Assembly (NCBI GenBank): GCA_001874005.1
Contig: MNYJ01000134.1
Span: 1-40,017 of the forward strand
Direction of reading: 5' to 3'
DNA: 40,017 nt
Origin: Desulfobacteraceae bacterium CG2_30_51_40
GTDB lineage: Bacteria; Desulfobacterota; DSM-4660; Desulfatiglandales; Desulfatiglandaceae
Below, in pieces: positions 17,474 to 26,302 of this stretch. Position 1 is the stretch's first letter. Every line of letters starts with the position of its first letter. The position numbers were made by a program, and so were the translations under genes. The notes below the pieces were generated by a model, which did no database searches, was not told where the DNA came from, and saw only the letters and a program-made list of their open reading frames with translations.

Positions 17474-18787
17474 ATGAATCTGCTGGCAAAAGAACTAAAT
17501 GATATTATCCGAGACGTGAACGAGCATGTCTATGAGATGCTTTCTAATGTTGGTAAGGAATTGTTTTTCCCCAAGGGAATTCTTTCCCAGAGCGCGGAGG
17601 CTAAGGCCAAGGCTAAGAAGAACCTTAACGCCACTATAGGCATGGCAACTGAGAAGGGAAAAACCATGCACCTTGCCTCCCTTACCAGGATGCTTACAGG
17701 CGTCACCCCTGAGGAGGCCCTCACATACGCACCTTCCTTCGGCATACTCCCTCTGAGGCAGAAATGGCATGAACTCCAGGTTAAGAAGAATCCTTCCTTG
17801 TCCCGGGTGCCCATAAGTCTTCCAATAGTAACAAACGCCATCACCCACGGCCTTAGCGTTGTCTCCGACATGTGGGTTGATCCAGGGGACGCTATAATCC
17901 TTCCTGATAAGCTCTGGGGAAATTACAATCTCATATTCGCCGTTAGAAGGGCCGCCAGGATGGTCACTTTCCCCTTCTTCGACCAAAAGGGCGGATTCAA
18001 TCTTAAGGCATTCGAGGAATGCGTGCAGAAAGAAAGCGTGGGCAGAAAAAAGATCATAATACTTCTTAACTTCCCTAACAACCCTACCGGCTATACGATT
18101 AGCGATAAAGAGGGAGAAGGTATTGCCGACATCCTCTCAAAGAGTGCGGCATCAGGAACAAACGTAATCGTGCTTTGCGACGATGCCTATTTCGGTCTCT
18201 TTTATGGAGAAGATACACTCAAGGAGTCCATATTTACCAAGCTCATCGGTAGAGAACCCAGGCTGCTTGCCCTCAAGCTGGATGCCGCCACAAAGGAGGA
18301 CTTCGTATGGGGGCTCAGGGTTGGTTTCATTACATACGGCCTTAAGGCGCAAGACCGACATGCGGCGGCCTACGATGCCCTGGAGAGAAAAACCGCCGGA
18401 GCTGTGAGGGGATCCATCTCCAATGCCTCTCATCTGAGCCAGGAGCTTGTCTTGAAGGCCTTCGACTCTCCGTCTTACTGGGAAGAGAAAAAAGATAAAT
18501 TTGAGATACTTAAGGAACGAGCCCTTGAGGTAAAGAAGGTGATTGCCGACCCCAAATACAAGGGCTCATTTGAGGCATATCCTTTCAATTCTGGTTATTT
18601 CATGTGCCTTAAGATACTTAAGACTGACGCTGAAAAACTAAGGCTGCATCTGCTGGATAAATACGGCGTGGGTCTCATAAGCCTCGGCGCAACGGACTTA
18701 AGGGTCGCCTTTTCATCCCTTGAAAAGGACGATATCCAAACGCTTTTCGATATCGTGCTTTCAGGAATCAACGATATCGCCTCCTGA
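17474..18787 (+). CDS. PLP-dependent class I/II aminotransferase (aspartate/tyrosine type)
   Basis: A 437-residue fold-type I aminotransferase. The substrate/PLP segments run in order: NAITHG, LNFPNNPTGYTI, VIVLCDDAYFGLFY, then the Schiff-base Lys at about residue 274 in LDAATKEDFVWGLRVGF, and an Arg-bearing C-terminal segment (ATDLRVAFSSLE) for the substrate carboxylate. The LDAATKEDFVWG sequence around the Lys differs from the common SFSK pattern and marks a less-studied subgroup often annotated aromatic-amino-acid/aspartate transaminase. The gene is monocistronic, with a likely promoter at 17391 and a G/C-hairpin repeat after the stop. Exact amino donor and acceptor are unknown. Confidence 0.88.
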   Translation: MNLLAKELNDIIRDVNEHVYEMLSNVGKELFFPKGILSQSAEAKAKAKKNLNATIGMATEKGKTMHLASLTRMLTGVTPEEALTYAPSFGILPLRQKWHELQVKKNPSLSRVPISLPIVTNAITHGLSVVSDMWVDPGDAIILPDKLWGNYNLIFAVRRAARMVTFPFFDQKGGFNLKAFEECVQKESVGRKKIIILLNFPNNPTGYTISDKEGEGIADILSKSAASGTNVIVLCDDAYFGLFYGEDTLKESIFTKLIGREPRLLALKLDAATKEDFVWGLRVGFITYGLKAQDRHAAAYDALERKTAGAVRGSISNASHLSQELVLKAFDSPSYWEEKKDKFEILKERALEVKKVIADPKYKGSFEAYPFNSGYFMCLKILKTDAEKLRLHLLDKYGVGLISLGATDLRVAFSSLEKDDIQTLFDIVLSGINDIAS

Positions 18788-18788
18788 G

Positions 18789-18885
18789 TTTATATGAAAA
18801 CCATCCCAACCCTTCCCTCCCCCATCGCGGGTGAGGGATAAATGAACTGGAGAGGTTTTTACTCTTCGCTATGCCCCCTGCGGAG
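18789..18885 (-). repeat. G/C-hairpin dispersed repeat, family 3, copy c (degenerate)
   Basis: Begins TTTATATGAAAAC directly after the aminotransferase stop and contains CCTTCCCTCCCCCATCG with a partial GGGTGAGGG arm, then TTCGCTATGCCCCCTG. Same orientation as copy b at 15835 but more diverged. It may serve as the aminotransferase terminator. Confidence 0.6.
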
Positions 18886-19113
18886 ATAATAAATTAAAGA
18901 GGCATTTCACCCCACTTGATACATTTTAACCCATTATTGACTTTATATACATATTCCAATTAGATAAGCCCTTTCACCAGTTTCTGATGGGGAGAGTTTT
19001 ACTCATATAAATCTCCATTTACTCCCTCCATGCACCAGCCTGGTTTTCCCGTTATGAAACTTTAAGACTACTTTCCCTATCCTCTTCAATATGTTGAGCT
19101 GATCACCGCTTAG
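18886..19113. other. Intergenic AT-rich region upstream of the sigma-54 promoter
   Basis: No gene recognised. TTGACT at about 18938 followed by TAGATA after roughly 18 bp is a weak sigma-70-like candidate. Activator sites for the sigma-54 promoter at 19114 would be expected here, but I could not identify a clear dyad. Confidence 0.3.
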
Positions 19114-19129
19114 CGGCACGAGAGTTGCT
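19114..19129 (+). promoter_or_regulatory. Sigma-54 (-24/-12) promoter
   Basis: CGGCACGAGAGTTGCT matches the sigma-54 consensus TGGCACG-N4-TTGCW at every position except the first T. The invariant GG (19115-19116) and GC (19127-19128) are separated by ten bases. Transcription would start near 19140, giving a ~58-nt leader before the ATG at 19198. Such a promoter needs an AAA+ enhancer-binding activator, which is not in the window. Confidence 0.78.
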
Positions 19130-19197
19130 TGGAACTTGGGGCTCAGAATGATTGTGATGTCGCGGAGAGCACCCGTAATATTGCTGGAGAGAGGGGA

Positions 19198-19596
19198 ATG
19201 ATAAGGGAAAGGGCCAGGGAAACTGTGTTGCGCAAAGTACTTATCGCAGATCCGAAAATGGCCCTCCCAGATGAGCTTAGCACCTTTTTTCAGAAACGCG
19301 ATATCACTATAATAGGGGTCGCGAATATGAAGGAAACCCTCCTCACGCTCCAGAAGGATGCGGTTGATGTGATGATACTGGGCTCATCCATGCTTGGGGA
19401 GGACTGCAGCCTGATTCCCATTGTAAAAGGGATTCAGCACAGCATTCCTATTATTGTATGCGCCGATGTAAACAGCCCCGAACTCGAAAGGTGCGCCCGT
19501 CAGAAGGGAATATTCTTTTACCATATAAAATCCTTTGGGAACCAGGATCTGGAGATGGCCATTGAGGGCGCCCTGCAAAAATCGTCCCGGCAATGA
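19198..19596 (+). CDS. Receiver-like protein lacking the phospho-acceptor Asp
   Basis: A 132-residue single-domain protein with the layout of a CheY-like receiver: RKVLIADPKMALPDEL (beta-1 and acidic loop, D18), DVMILGSSMLGED (beta-3), IPIIVCADV (beta-4) and FFYHIKSFG, where the conserved Lys is retained. At the position where receivers carry the phosphorylated Asp there is Gly62 (ILG for ILD), and only one Asp remains in the acidic pocket. It is therefore probably a pseudo-receiver that cannot be phosphorylated in the usual way. The ATG at 19198 follows GGAGAGAGGGG; a longer TTG frame at 19129 overlaps the promoter and is rejected. It is read from a sigma-54 promoter and is followed 228 bp later by the metF-hdrA cluster, whose expression it may share or influence. 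Confidence 0.7.
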   Translation: MIRERARETVLRKVLIADPKMALPDELSTFFQKRDITIIGVANMKETLLTLQKDAVDVMILGSSMLGEDCSLIPIVKGIQHSIPIIVCADVNSPELERCARQKGIFFYHIKSFGNQDLEMAIEGALQKSSRQ

Positions 19597-19824
19597 TGGG
19601 CCCGCAGGAAATCATGATCGGGACGGGAAAGCATAAGGAAACGGTTACAAGGCGCTTGCACTTTAGAGCCGCCTGAATGGTGAGGCGTCAAGGCGCAGCA
19701 GAGAGCACGCTCCGGAGAAATAAAAAAGCGCAGTCATCCCCACTCCGTGACGATGGGGGATGCAGCGAGTGCATTTGACGGGCTCTATACGAAGCCCTCA
19801 ACAAGAGGATTGGAGGATCATGAC
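19597..19824. other. Gap before metF1, with a hairpin
   Basis: No gene recognised. CATCCCC (19735-19741) can pair with GGGGATG (19756-19762) across a 14-nt loop. There is no clear sigma-70 promoter, so read-through from the sigma-54 promoter at 19114 is possible. Confidence 0.35.
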
Positions 19825-20700
19825 ATGCCGTTGAAGGAAAAGATAGAGGCAGGCGGTTTTGCGGTTCTTGCCGAGCTTGAACCCCCAAAGGGCGCGGATT
19901 TTCATTCGCTTCTCGCAAATGCCGACCTTGTAAAGGGAAGGGTGGATGCGTTTATGGTGCCCGAGATGGCCAACTCGGTTGTGAAGGCCAGTTCCCTTGG
20001 AGGATGTGCCTTTCTTCAGAACAGGGGCTTTGAAACAGTTCTTCAGGTTTGCTGCCGTGACAGAAACAGGCTGGCTCTGCAGGCTGATATCCTTGCCGCA
20101 GGAGCGATAGGCATAAAGACTGTAATGGTCGTTCAGGGAGATGACATAACTTTTGGAGATCACCATCAGGCAAGGGCCGTAAACGATGTTACCCTCATGC
20201 AGCTTTTGGAGGCCATAGCCGGTCTGAAAAATGGAAAGGACATGGCGGGCATAGAACTAAAAGGCGCTCCTGACTTCTTTGTGGGCTCGACATTCAACGC
20301 CGGCGCGGCCGGCGGTGCCCTTGATCTGGAGATTGAAGAGCTGAAAAAGAAAAAGGGTCTGGGTGCGGCCTTTGTTGTCACAACCCCGGTATTTGACACG
20401 GATATATTCGAAAAACTCCTTGTAAAACTTAAGCCCGTAGGAGTGAGTGTAATACCCACCGTGCTTCTCCTGAAGTCCGCCGGAATGGCTCGCTATATTG
20501 ATCGTAATGTCAAAAACATATTCATTCCGTCCCAGTTGATAGAATCCATTCAGAAAGCCCCTGATAAGCCGGTCGAGTGTGTAAGTATAGCTGGCAAACT
20601 AATATCTAGATTTAAGGAAATGGGCGCTCCCGGGGTGCTTGTCTCAACAATCGGATGGGAAGAAAAGCTGCCTCAGGTTCTTGACGAGGCCAGGTTATAG
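19825..20700 (+). CDS. metF: Methylenetetrahydrofolate reductase, MetF paralogue 1
   Basis: A 291-residue TIM-barrel protein of the MetF family, which reduces 5,10-methylene-tetrahydrofolate to 5-methyl-tetrahydrofolate using FAD (or the reverse in acetate/fatty-acid oxidizers). The catalytic Glu lies in LAELEPPKGADF near the N-terminus; VCCRDRNRLALQAD, VVQGDD and GSTFNAGA are the flavin and folate regions. GGAGG is eight bases before the ATG. It is 16 bp ahead of hdrA, so they are cotranscribed. A second MetF closes the same gene run at 26299; the two are clearly divergent. One may be the catalytic subunit of the Hdr/MetV complex and the other an auxiliary or differently specific enzyme. Which is which is not decided by sequence. 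Confidence 0.85.
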   Translation: MPLKEKIEAGGFAVLAELEPPKGADFHSLLANADLVKGRVDAFMVPEMANSVVKASSLGGCAFLQNRGFETVLQVCCRDRNRLALQADILAAGAIGIKTVMVVQGDDITFGDHHQARAVNDVTLMQLLEAIAGLKNGKDMAGIELKGAPDFFVGSTFNAGAAGGALDLEIEELKKKKGLGAAFVVTTPVFDTDIFEKLLVKLKPVGVSVIPTVLLLKSAGMARYIDRNVKNIFIPSQLIESIQKAPDKPVECVSIAGKLISRFKEMGAPGVLVSTIGWEEKLPQVLDEARL

Positions 20701-20716
20701 GAAAGGATTGAAGATT

Positions 20717-23700
20717 ATGACCGAGCAGGAAACTAACAGAATATCAGGCTCCGTTATGGTCCTGGGCGGAGGCATTGCAGGAATGCAGTCCGCCCTGGAC
20801 CTAGCAAATTCAGGTTATTATGTCTATCTGGTCGAGGGCACCTCTGCCATTGGAGGGATGATGTCGCAGCTTGACAAGACATTTCCCACCAATGACTGCG
20901 CCATGTGAGTGATCTCCCCCAAACTGGTCGAGGTCGGCCGGCATCTGAACATAGAACTTCTCACAAATACGGAGCTGTTAGATCTGGAAGGAGGACCGGG
21001 CAATTTCAAGGCGCACATAAGGCAGAACCCCAGATATATTGACTTATCGAAATGCACGAGTTGCGGAGAATGCGCCAAGGTATGCCCCATAGAGTTGGAA
21101 AACGAATTCGATAAGAACCTCTCAAAGAGAAAGGCCGCCTTCAAGAGATATCCCCAGGCCATACCCGGCGCCTTTGCGATAGCCAAGAGGGGCACCGCCC
21201 CCTGCAAGGCCACCTGCCCTGCCCATGTAAGCATACAGGGATATGTGGCCCTTACAAATCAGGGGAAATACAGAGAAGCGCTTGAACTCTTCAAGGAAGC
21301 CCATCCCTTTCCAGCCATCTGCGGAAGGGTGTGCCATCATCCATGTGAGGGTGTCTGCACAAGAGGGGATGTAGAGGAGCCAATAGCAATTCAGCACCTC
21401 CACAGATTTCTTGCAGATACCGACCTCAATTCTGGTGACAGGTACACTCCGCAGGTAAAGGAGGAGCGTGAGGAGAAAGTGGCCGTGATAGGAGCAGGCC
21501 CTGCCGGGCTTTCGGCTGCGTATTTTCTGAGGCTTAGAGGCTACAAGATCACCATATTTGAAAAGCTGCCGGTTGTGGGCGGCATGATGGCTGTGGGTAT
21601 CCCGGCATACAGGCTTCCAAGAGACGTTCTTAAGGCCGAGATAAAGGTTATCGAGGATATGGGTGTTAAGATCAAGACCGGGGTTTGTTTTGGAACCGAT
21701 ATAACCGCCCAAGGATTAAAGAGTGAAGGGTTTAAGGCAATATTTATAGCGACGGGACTTCATCTGAGCAGAAAACTCGGAGTCGAAGGGGAAGACTCGC
21801 CTGGTGTTCTCAAAGGTGTTGATTTTTTAAGAGAAGTAGCACTTGAGGGCAAGGCCGCAGTTGGGAAAAAAGTCGTCGTTGTTGGCGGAGGAAACGTAGC
21901 AATAGATGTCGCCCTTTCCGCGCTCAGGGTCGGTGCCGAGGATGTAACCCTCGTGTGCCTTGAAAAGCGCGATGAGATGCCTGCCTGGAAGTATGAAATC
22001 GAAGAGGCCCTGGAGGAAGGCGTTAAGATAGTAAACAGCCTTGGGCCTAAGAAATTCCTTTCAGAGGGAGGAAGGCTCACCGGCATCACCTTCAAGTGCT
22101 GCACAAGGGTCTTTGACGACATGGGGAGATTCAATCCTCAGTACGATGAGAATGCCCTCACCTCTTTTGATGCCGATACCGTAATTGTCGCAATCGGACA
22201 GGCGGCGGATCTCTCATTTGCCGAAGGTAACGGCATAGCAAAGACGCAGCGCGGCGGACTCGAGGCAGACCGTCTCACGCTTGCAACGCCCCTGGAAGGG
22301 GTATTTGCCGGCGGAGACGTCTTTTACGGTCCCAGGTCGGTGGTGGAAGCGGTGGAATGCGGCAAGGAGGCAGCGGAGAGCATTCACAGGTTCGTCAACG
22401 GGATGGATATTAAAGAGGGCAGGGAAAAAGACTGGTCATATGAAAAGCCCGACATCTCCAACGAAACCTTTCTTCCCAGGACAGGTATGAGAACAATGCC
22501 AGTTGAAAGCAGAAAGGGCAACTTCGATGAAATAGCCCTTGGCTTCAGCGAAGATGAGGCAAGGAAGGAGGCGCTGCGCTGTCTTAAATGCGGAATATGT
22601 TCAGAATGCTATCAGTGCGTGAAGGCCTGCCTTGCCGGGGCAGTCAACCACGACCAGAAGGCGGTGGAAAGAGATCTTACAATAGGCTCCCTCGTTCTCT
22701 GCCCCGGAAGCGATCCCTTTGATCCCCTCCCGCTTGAGAACTTCTATCACCACGGGTCTCATCCCAATGTTCTTACAAGCCTTGAGTTTGAAAGGATTCT
22801 GAGCGCATCAGGTCCCACCATGGGGCATCTGGAAAGACCCTCCGACAAGAAGGAGCCTGAAAGGATCGCCTGGCTTCAATGCGTTGGCTCCCGTGACATG
22901 AACCGCTGCGGAAATGGTTACTGCTCAGCTGTGTGCTGCATGTACGCTACGAAGGAGGCAGTTATAGCAAAAGACCACAGTCATGGAGGTCTTGAGGCGA
23001 CCATATTTTATATGGATATGCGCACCTTTGGAAAGGACTACGAGAAATACTACGACCGGGCCGTGAACGAGCACGGAGTGAGGTTCGTCCGCTCAAGGGT
23101 GCACACGGTTGCGCCCATAGAGGGAACAGGCGACCTTATGCTCAGCTACTCGGATGAGGACGGAGTCATACATGAAGAAGTATTCGATATGGTCGTCCTC
23201 TCGGTGGGCCTTACCATAAACAAGAAAACTTTAGAGCTGGCCGAAAAGCTGGGTCTTGCGGTTGACAAGTATGGATTTGCAAGCACAGAGACCTTCAAGC
23301 CGGTTTCCACTTCAAGACCTGGGGTCTTTGCCTGCGGCGTGTTCCAGGGGCCCAAAGACATCCCAAGTTCGGTTACAGAGGCAAGCGCAGCAGCCGCAGC
23401 CGCAGGAAAGATTATGAGCGGGGCGAGAGGAACAGACGTAAAGGTACTGCATCTGCCGGAGGAGCGTGACGTCCTGGGAGAAGAACCCAGGGTCGGCGTC
23501 TTTGTCTGTAACTGCGGCATAAATATCGCCGGGGTAGTGGATGTGCCCAACGTGGTTGAATACGCCAAGAGACTGCCTAATGTAGTTTTTGCCGATCACA
23601 ACCTGTTCACCTGCGCTCAGGATACTCAGGAGAAGATGAAACAGGTCATAAAGGAGCAAAACCTCAACCGCATAGTGGTTGCATCCTGCACTCCAAGGAC

Positions 23701-25153
23701 TCATGAGCCATTGTTTCAGGAGACTCTTCAGGCATGCGGCCTGAACAAGTACCTTTTCGAGATGGCCAACATAAGGGATCAGAACTCCTGGGTGCACGGG
23801 GATAATCCAGAGGGAGCGACCGTAAAGGCCAAGGACTTGGTAAGGATGGCTGTGGCGAGGGTGGCTCTACTGTCTCCCCTCAGGGAAAAGAAGATATCAA
23901 TAAAGCGCAGGGCGCTTGTGATAGGCGGAGGTGTCGCGGGAATAAACGCGGCCCTCACTCTGGGAGATCAGGGCTTTGAATGCGTGCTTGTGGAAAAGGA
24001 GCCTGAGCTTGGAGGGCTTTCCAGGAGGCTCACAACCACGATTGACGGCTCCGACATAAGGAAATATCTCGAAGAGCTTATTGAAAAGGTAAAGAAACAT
24101 TCAAAGATACAGGTTCTTACAAACTCCCTGATAGTGAACTTCAAGGGCTTTAAGGGAAACTTCACGACAGAGGTGCTCGTCGGCCCCGGAATGTATGAAA
24201 GAAAGATAGAGCACGGGGTCGTAATCGTAGCGACGGGAGCCAGGGAATACCGGCCCACCGAGTTTCTCTACGGTCAGCACGAAGGAATAATCACCCAGAT
24301 AGATCTATCCAGGCGTATCGAAGAAAAGGGGGCATCTGATCTCTCAAGCGTAGTCATGATCCAGTGTGTAGGATCGAGAAACGAGCAAAATCCGATATGC
24401 TCCAGAGTCTGCTGTCAAAGCGCTGTCAAAAACGCTCTTCACATAAAGGAACTCAATCCTGACGCACAGGTCTTTATCCTCTATAGAGACCTTCGCACCT
24501 ACGGCCTGCTTGAGGACTACTATAGAGAGGCGAGGCGCAAAGGAGTAATGTTCTTCCGATATAAGAAGGAGGCGCCTCCTATGGTTGAGAATCTGAACGG
24601 TGCTCTCACCGTGACATTCCGCGATCATGTCCTCGGAAGGGATATAAGGGTAGGAGCAGACCTAGTAACGCTGAGCGCGGGCATGGTCGCTGAGGACACG
24701 GAGGAACTTGCCTCCATCCTGAAACTTGCAAGAAACAAGGAAGGGTATTTTCTTGAGGCCCATGTAAAACTCAGACCGGTGGATATGGCCGGCGAAGGAA
24801 TCTTCCTTTGCGGAACAGCACACAGTCCGAAACTTATATCCGAGTCCATATCCCAGGCCCTGGCAGCAGCATCGAGGGCGACCACCTTCCTGTCCCAGAA
24901 AGAACTTACACTTTCCGCGGTAACGGCAAAGGTGAACCAGGATAAATGCGCCTCCTGTCTTATTTGCGTCAGATCATGCCCGGCAGGGGTGCCCAGGATA
25001 AACGAACAGGGTGTGAGCGAGATAGACGAGGCATTGTGTCTGGGATGCGGAATCTGCGCAGCCGAATGCCCGGCCAAGGCCATAGAGCTTAATTGGTATG
25101 AGGATGAACAGGTAATGAGCAAGGTGGATGCACTATTGGAAGGAGTGATGTAA
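20717..25153 (+). CDS. hdrA: Composite HdrA with NAD(P)H module; in-frame UGA read as selenocysteine
   Basis: Read through the TGA at 20906-20908 this is one 1478-residue flavo-iron-sulfur protein. It begins with an HdrA FAD site (VLGGGIAGMQSALDLA), then FPTNDCAM-U64-VISPKL; HdrA normally has Cys at the U position and both flanks are family-conserved. Next come a 4Fe-4S site CTSCGECAKVCP (~113-124), an inserted GltD/NfnB-like unit with its own Cys cluster (~163-214) and two Rossmann folds (VIGAGPAGLSAA ~257; VVVGGGNVAIDVA), and CLKCGICSECYQCVKAC (~622). A second HdrA-like half follows (VFVCNCGINIAG ~926; VIGGGVAGINAAL ~1068), then two C-terminal 4Fe-4S sites (CASCLICVRSCP ~1411; CLGCGICAAECP ~1442). 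HdrA proteins carry out flavin-based electron bifurcation; the insert suggests NAD(P)H use. It overlaps mvhD by one base. Confidence 0.9.
20909..20945 (+). promoter_or_regulatory. Candidate bacterial SECIS stem-loop after the hdrA UGA
   Basis: CTGGTC (20924-20929) can pair with GGCCGG (20936-20941), using G-U pairs, around the six-base loop GAGGTC. The loop holds a GGU of the kind that SelB recognises in bacterial SECIS hairpins, and starts 22 bases after the UGA, within the usual distance. Folded by eye only. Confidence 0.5.
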
Positions 25154-25584
25154 TGGATGATTTCAAGCCGATCATAATAGCGTTTTGCTGTAATTTCTGA
25201 GGGTACACAGCCGCGGACCTGGCAGGTTCCATGAGGCTCAGATACCCTGACACAATAAGAATCGTAAGGCTTCCGTGCACCGGAAAGGTTGATGTAGGCT
25301 ATATACTCAGAGCTTTTGAAAAGGGCGCGGACGGGGTCTATGTAGTCGGGTGCATGGAGGGTGACTGCAGATACAACAGGGGCAATCTAAGGGCCAAAAA
25401 GAGGGTCGCTGAAGCTAGGAGGATACTGAACATCGTGGGCATAGGAGGTGAGAGGGTTCAGATGTTCAATCTCTCATCCGCCGAAGGTCCCAAGTTCGCC
25501 CAGATAGCCCTGGATATGACTGAGAAGATAAAGGCCATGGGCCCTAATCCCGTTAAACTGAAAAAAATGAAGAAAGCTGCATAA
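25153..25584 (+). CDS. mvhD: MvhD-type [2Fe-2S] electron-transfer protein; in-frame UGA read as selenocysteine
   Basis: Read through the TGA at 25198-25200 this is 143 residues, beginning MDDFKPIIIAFCCNF-U16-GYTAADLAGSMRL. MvhD/FrhD family proteins normally have CCNWC at this position, so U replaces the last Cys of the motif; selenocysteine versions (VhuD) are known in some methanogens. The remaining conserved Cys lie in RLPCTGKVD and VVGCMEGDCRYNRGN. The protein passes electrons between a donor and HdrA through a 2Fe-2S centre. The ATG at 25153 overlaps the hdrA stop (TAATG), indicating translational coupling. Without read-through, only an in-frame ATG at 25231 would remain, losing the cluster motif. 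Confidence 0.9.
25201..25240 (+). promoter_or_regulatory. Candidate bacterial SECIS stem-loop after the mvhD UGA
   Basis: An outer stem AGCC (25209-25212) with GGCT (25235-25238) encloses GGACCT (25215-25220) pairing with AGG and TCC separated by one bulged T, around a GGC loop (25221-25223). A small G-containing loop and a bulged U are the hallmarks of bacterial SECIS hairpins. Folded by eye only. Confidence 0.5.
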
Positions 25585-25633
25585 AAAGGCCTGTGGGTAG
25601 AAAGCCCGCAACCGTTTAAAGGAGGTCAACCAG

Positions 25634-26302
25634 ATGATCGTTGCCGATAGGAAGCCCATTGAGGAGATAATCGAATACATAAAGGACAGGGACAAGGTCC
25701 TTATTGTGGGATGTAACGAATGCGTGACCGTATGTGAGGCAGGCGGGAAAAAAGAGGTTGGGGTCCTCGCCTCAGCCCTGCGAATGTATTTCATGAACCA
25801 GGGTAAGGAGATCAAGATAGACGAAGTAACCCTGGAGAGGCAATGCGACCACGAATACCTAGAGGAGATACGCAACATCGTGGATCAATACCAGGCCATC
25901 GTATCGCTTGCATGCGGTGTGGGCGTTCAGTTCATGAGCGAGAAGTACTTCAAGACACAGGTCTATCCAGGGGTTAATACCTGCTTTATGGGTGTCACTG
26001 AGGAGCGGGGTGTATGGAGCGAAAGATGCCAGGGTTGCGGCCAGTGCATCCTTGCAACCACCGGGGGCATTTGCCCTGTTTCAAGGTGTGCCAAGAGGCT
26101 TTTGAACGGCCCGTGCGGAGGATCGAGCAAGGGCATGTGCGAAATAGGAGGCGAAGTGCCCTGCGCCTGGCAGATCATTATTGACAAGCTCACGGCCCTT
26201 GGGAGGCTCGATGACTATGAGAAGCTGGCGCCCTTAAAGGACTGGTCAAAAGAAAGGGCCGGAGGCCCGCGTAAAGTGGTAAGGGAGGATGTCAGACAAT
26301 GA
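25634..26302 (+). CDS. metV: MetV: zinc/iron-sulfur subunit of methylenetetrahydrofolate reductase
   Basis: A 222-residue protein of the MTHFR C-terminal-domain family (MetV). Conserved Cys-rich segments are VGCNECVTVCEAGGKK (near residue 23), QCDHEYL, SLACGVGVQ, RCQGCGQCILATTGGICPVSRCAKRLLNGPCGG and MCEIGGEVPC, cited in parts. In Moorella and relatives MetV forms a core with MetF, binding iron-sulfur clusters, and links MetF to HdrA/MvhD. The start follows GGAGG. It begins 49 bp after mvhD and its stop overlaps metF2 by four bases (ATGA), so the order MvhD-MetV-MetF is translationally organised as a complex. Confidence 0.92.
   Translation: MIVADRKPIEEIIEYIKDRDKVLIVGCNECVTVCEAGGKKEVGVLASALRMYFMNQGKEIKIDEVTLERQCDHEYLEEIRNIVDQYQAIVSLACGVGVQFMSEKYFKTQVYPGVNTCFMGVTEERGVWSERCQGCGQCILATTGGICPVSRCAKRLLNGPCGGSSKGMCEIGGEVPCAWQIIIDKLTALGRLDDYEKLAPLKDWSKERAGGPRKVVREDVRQ

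Noticed and set aside
19129-19197. TTG start for the receiver-like gene
   Set aside because: It overlaps the sigma-54 promoter and would lie upstream of the expected transcript start.
20639-20908. Short separate gene ending at TGA 20908, with a second gene starting GTG at 20909
   Set aside because: The true start is ATG 20717, and the two frames join into one HdrA motif across the TGA; a GTG start immediately after a stop with no ribosome-binding site of its own is implausible.
20717-25153. hdrA as a nonsense pseudogene
   Set aside because: Everything after the TGA is intact for 1414 codons, the adjacent mvhD has the same kind of UGA at a Cys site, and both have a following hairpin; selenocysteine explains this better.
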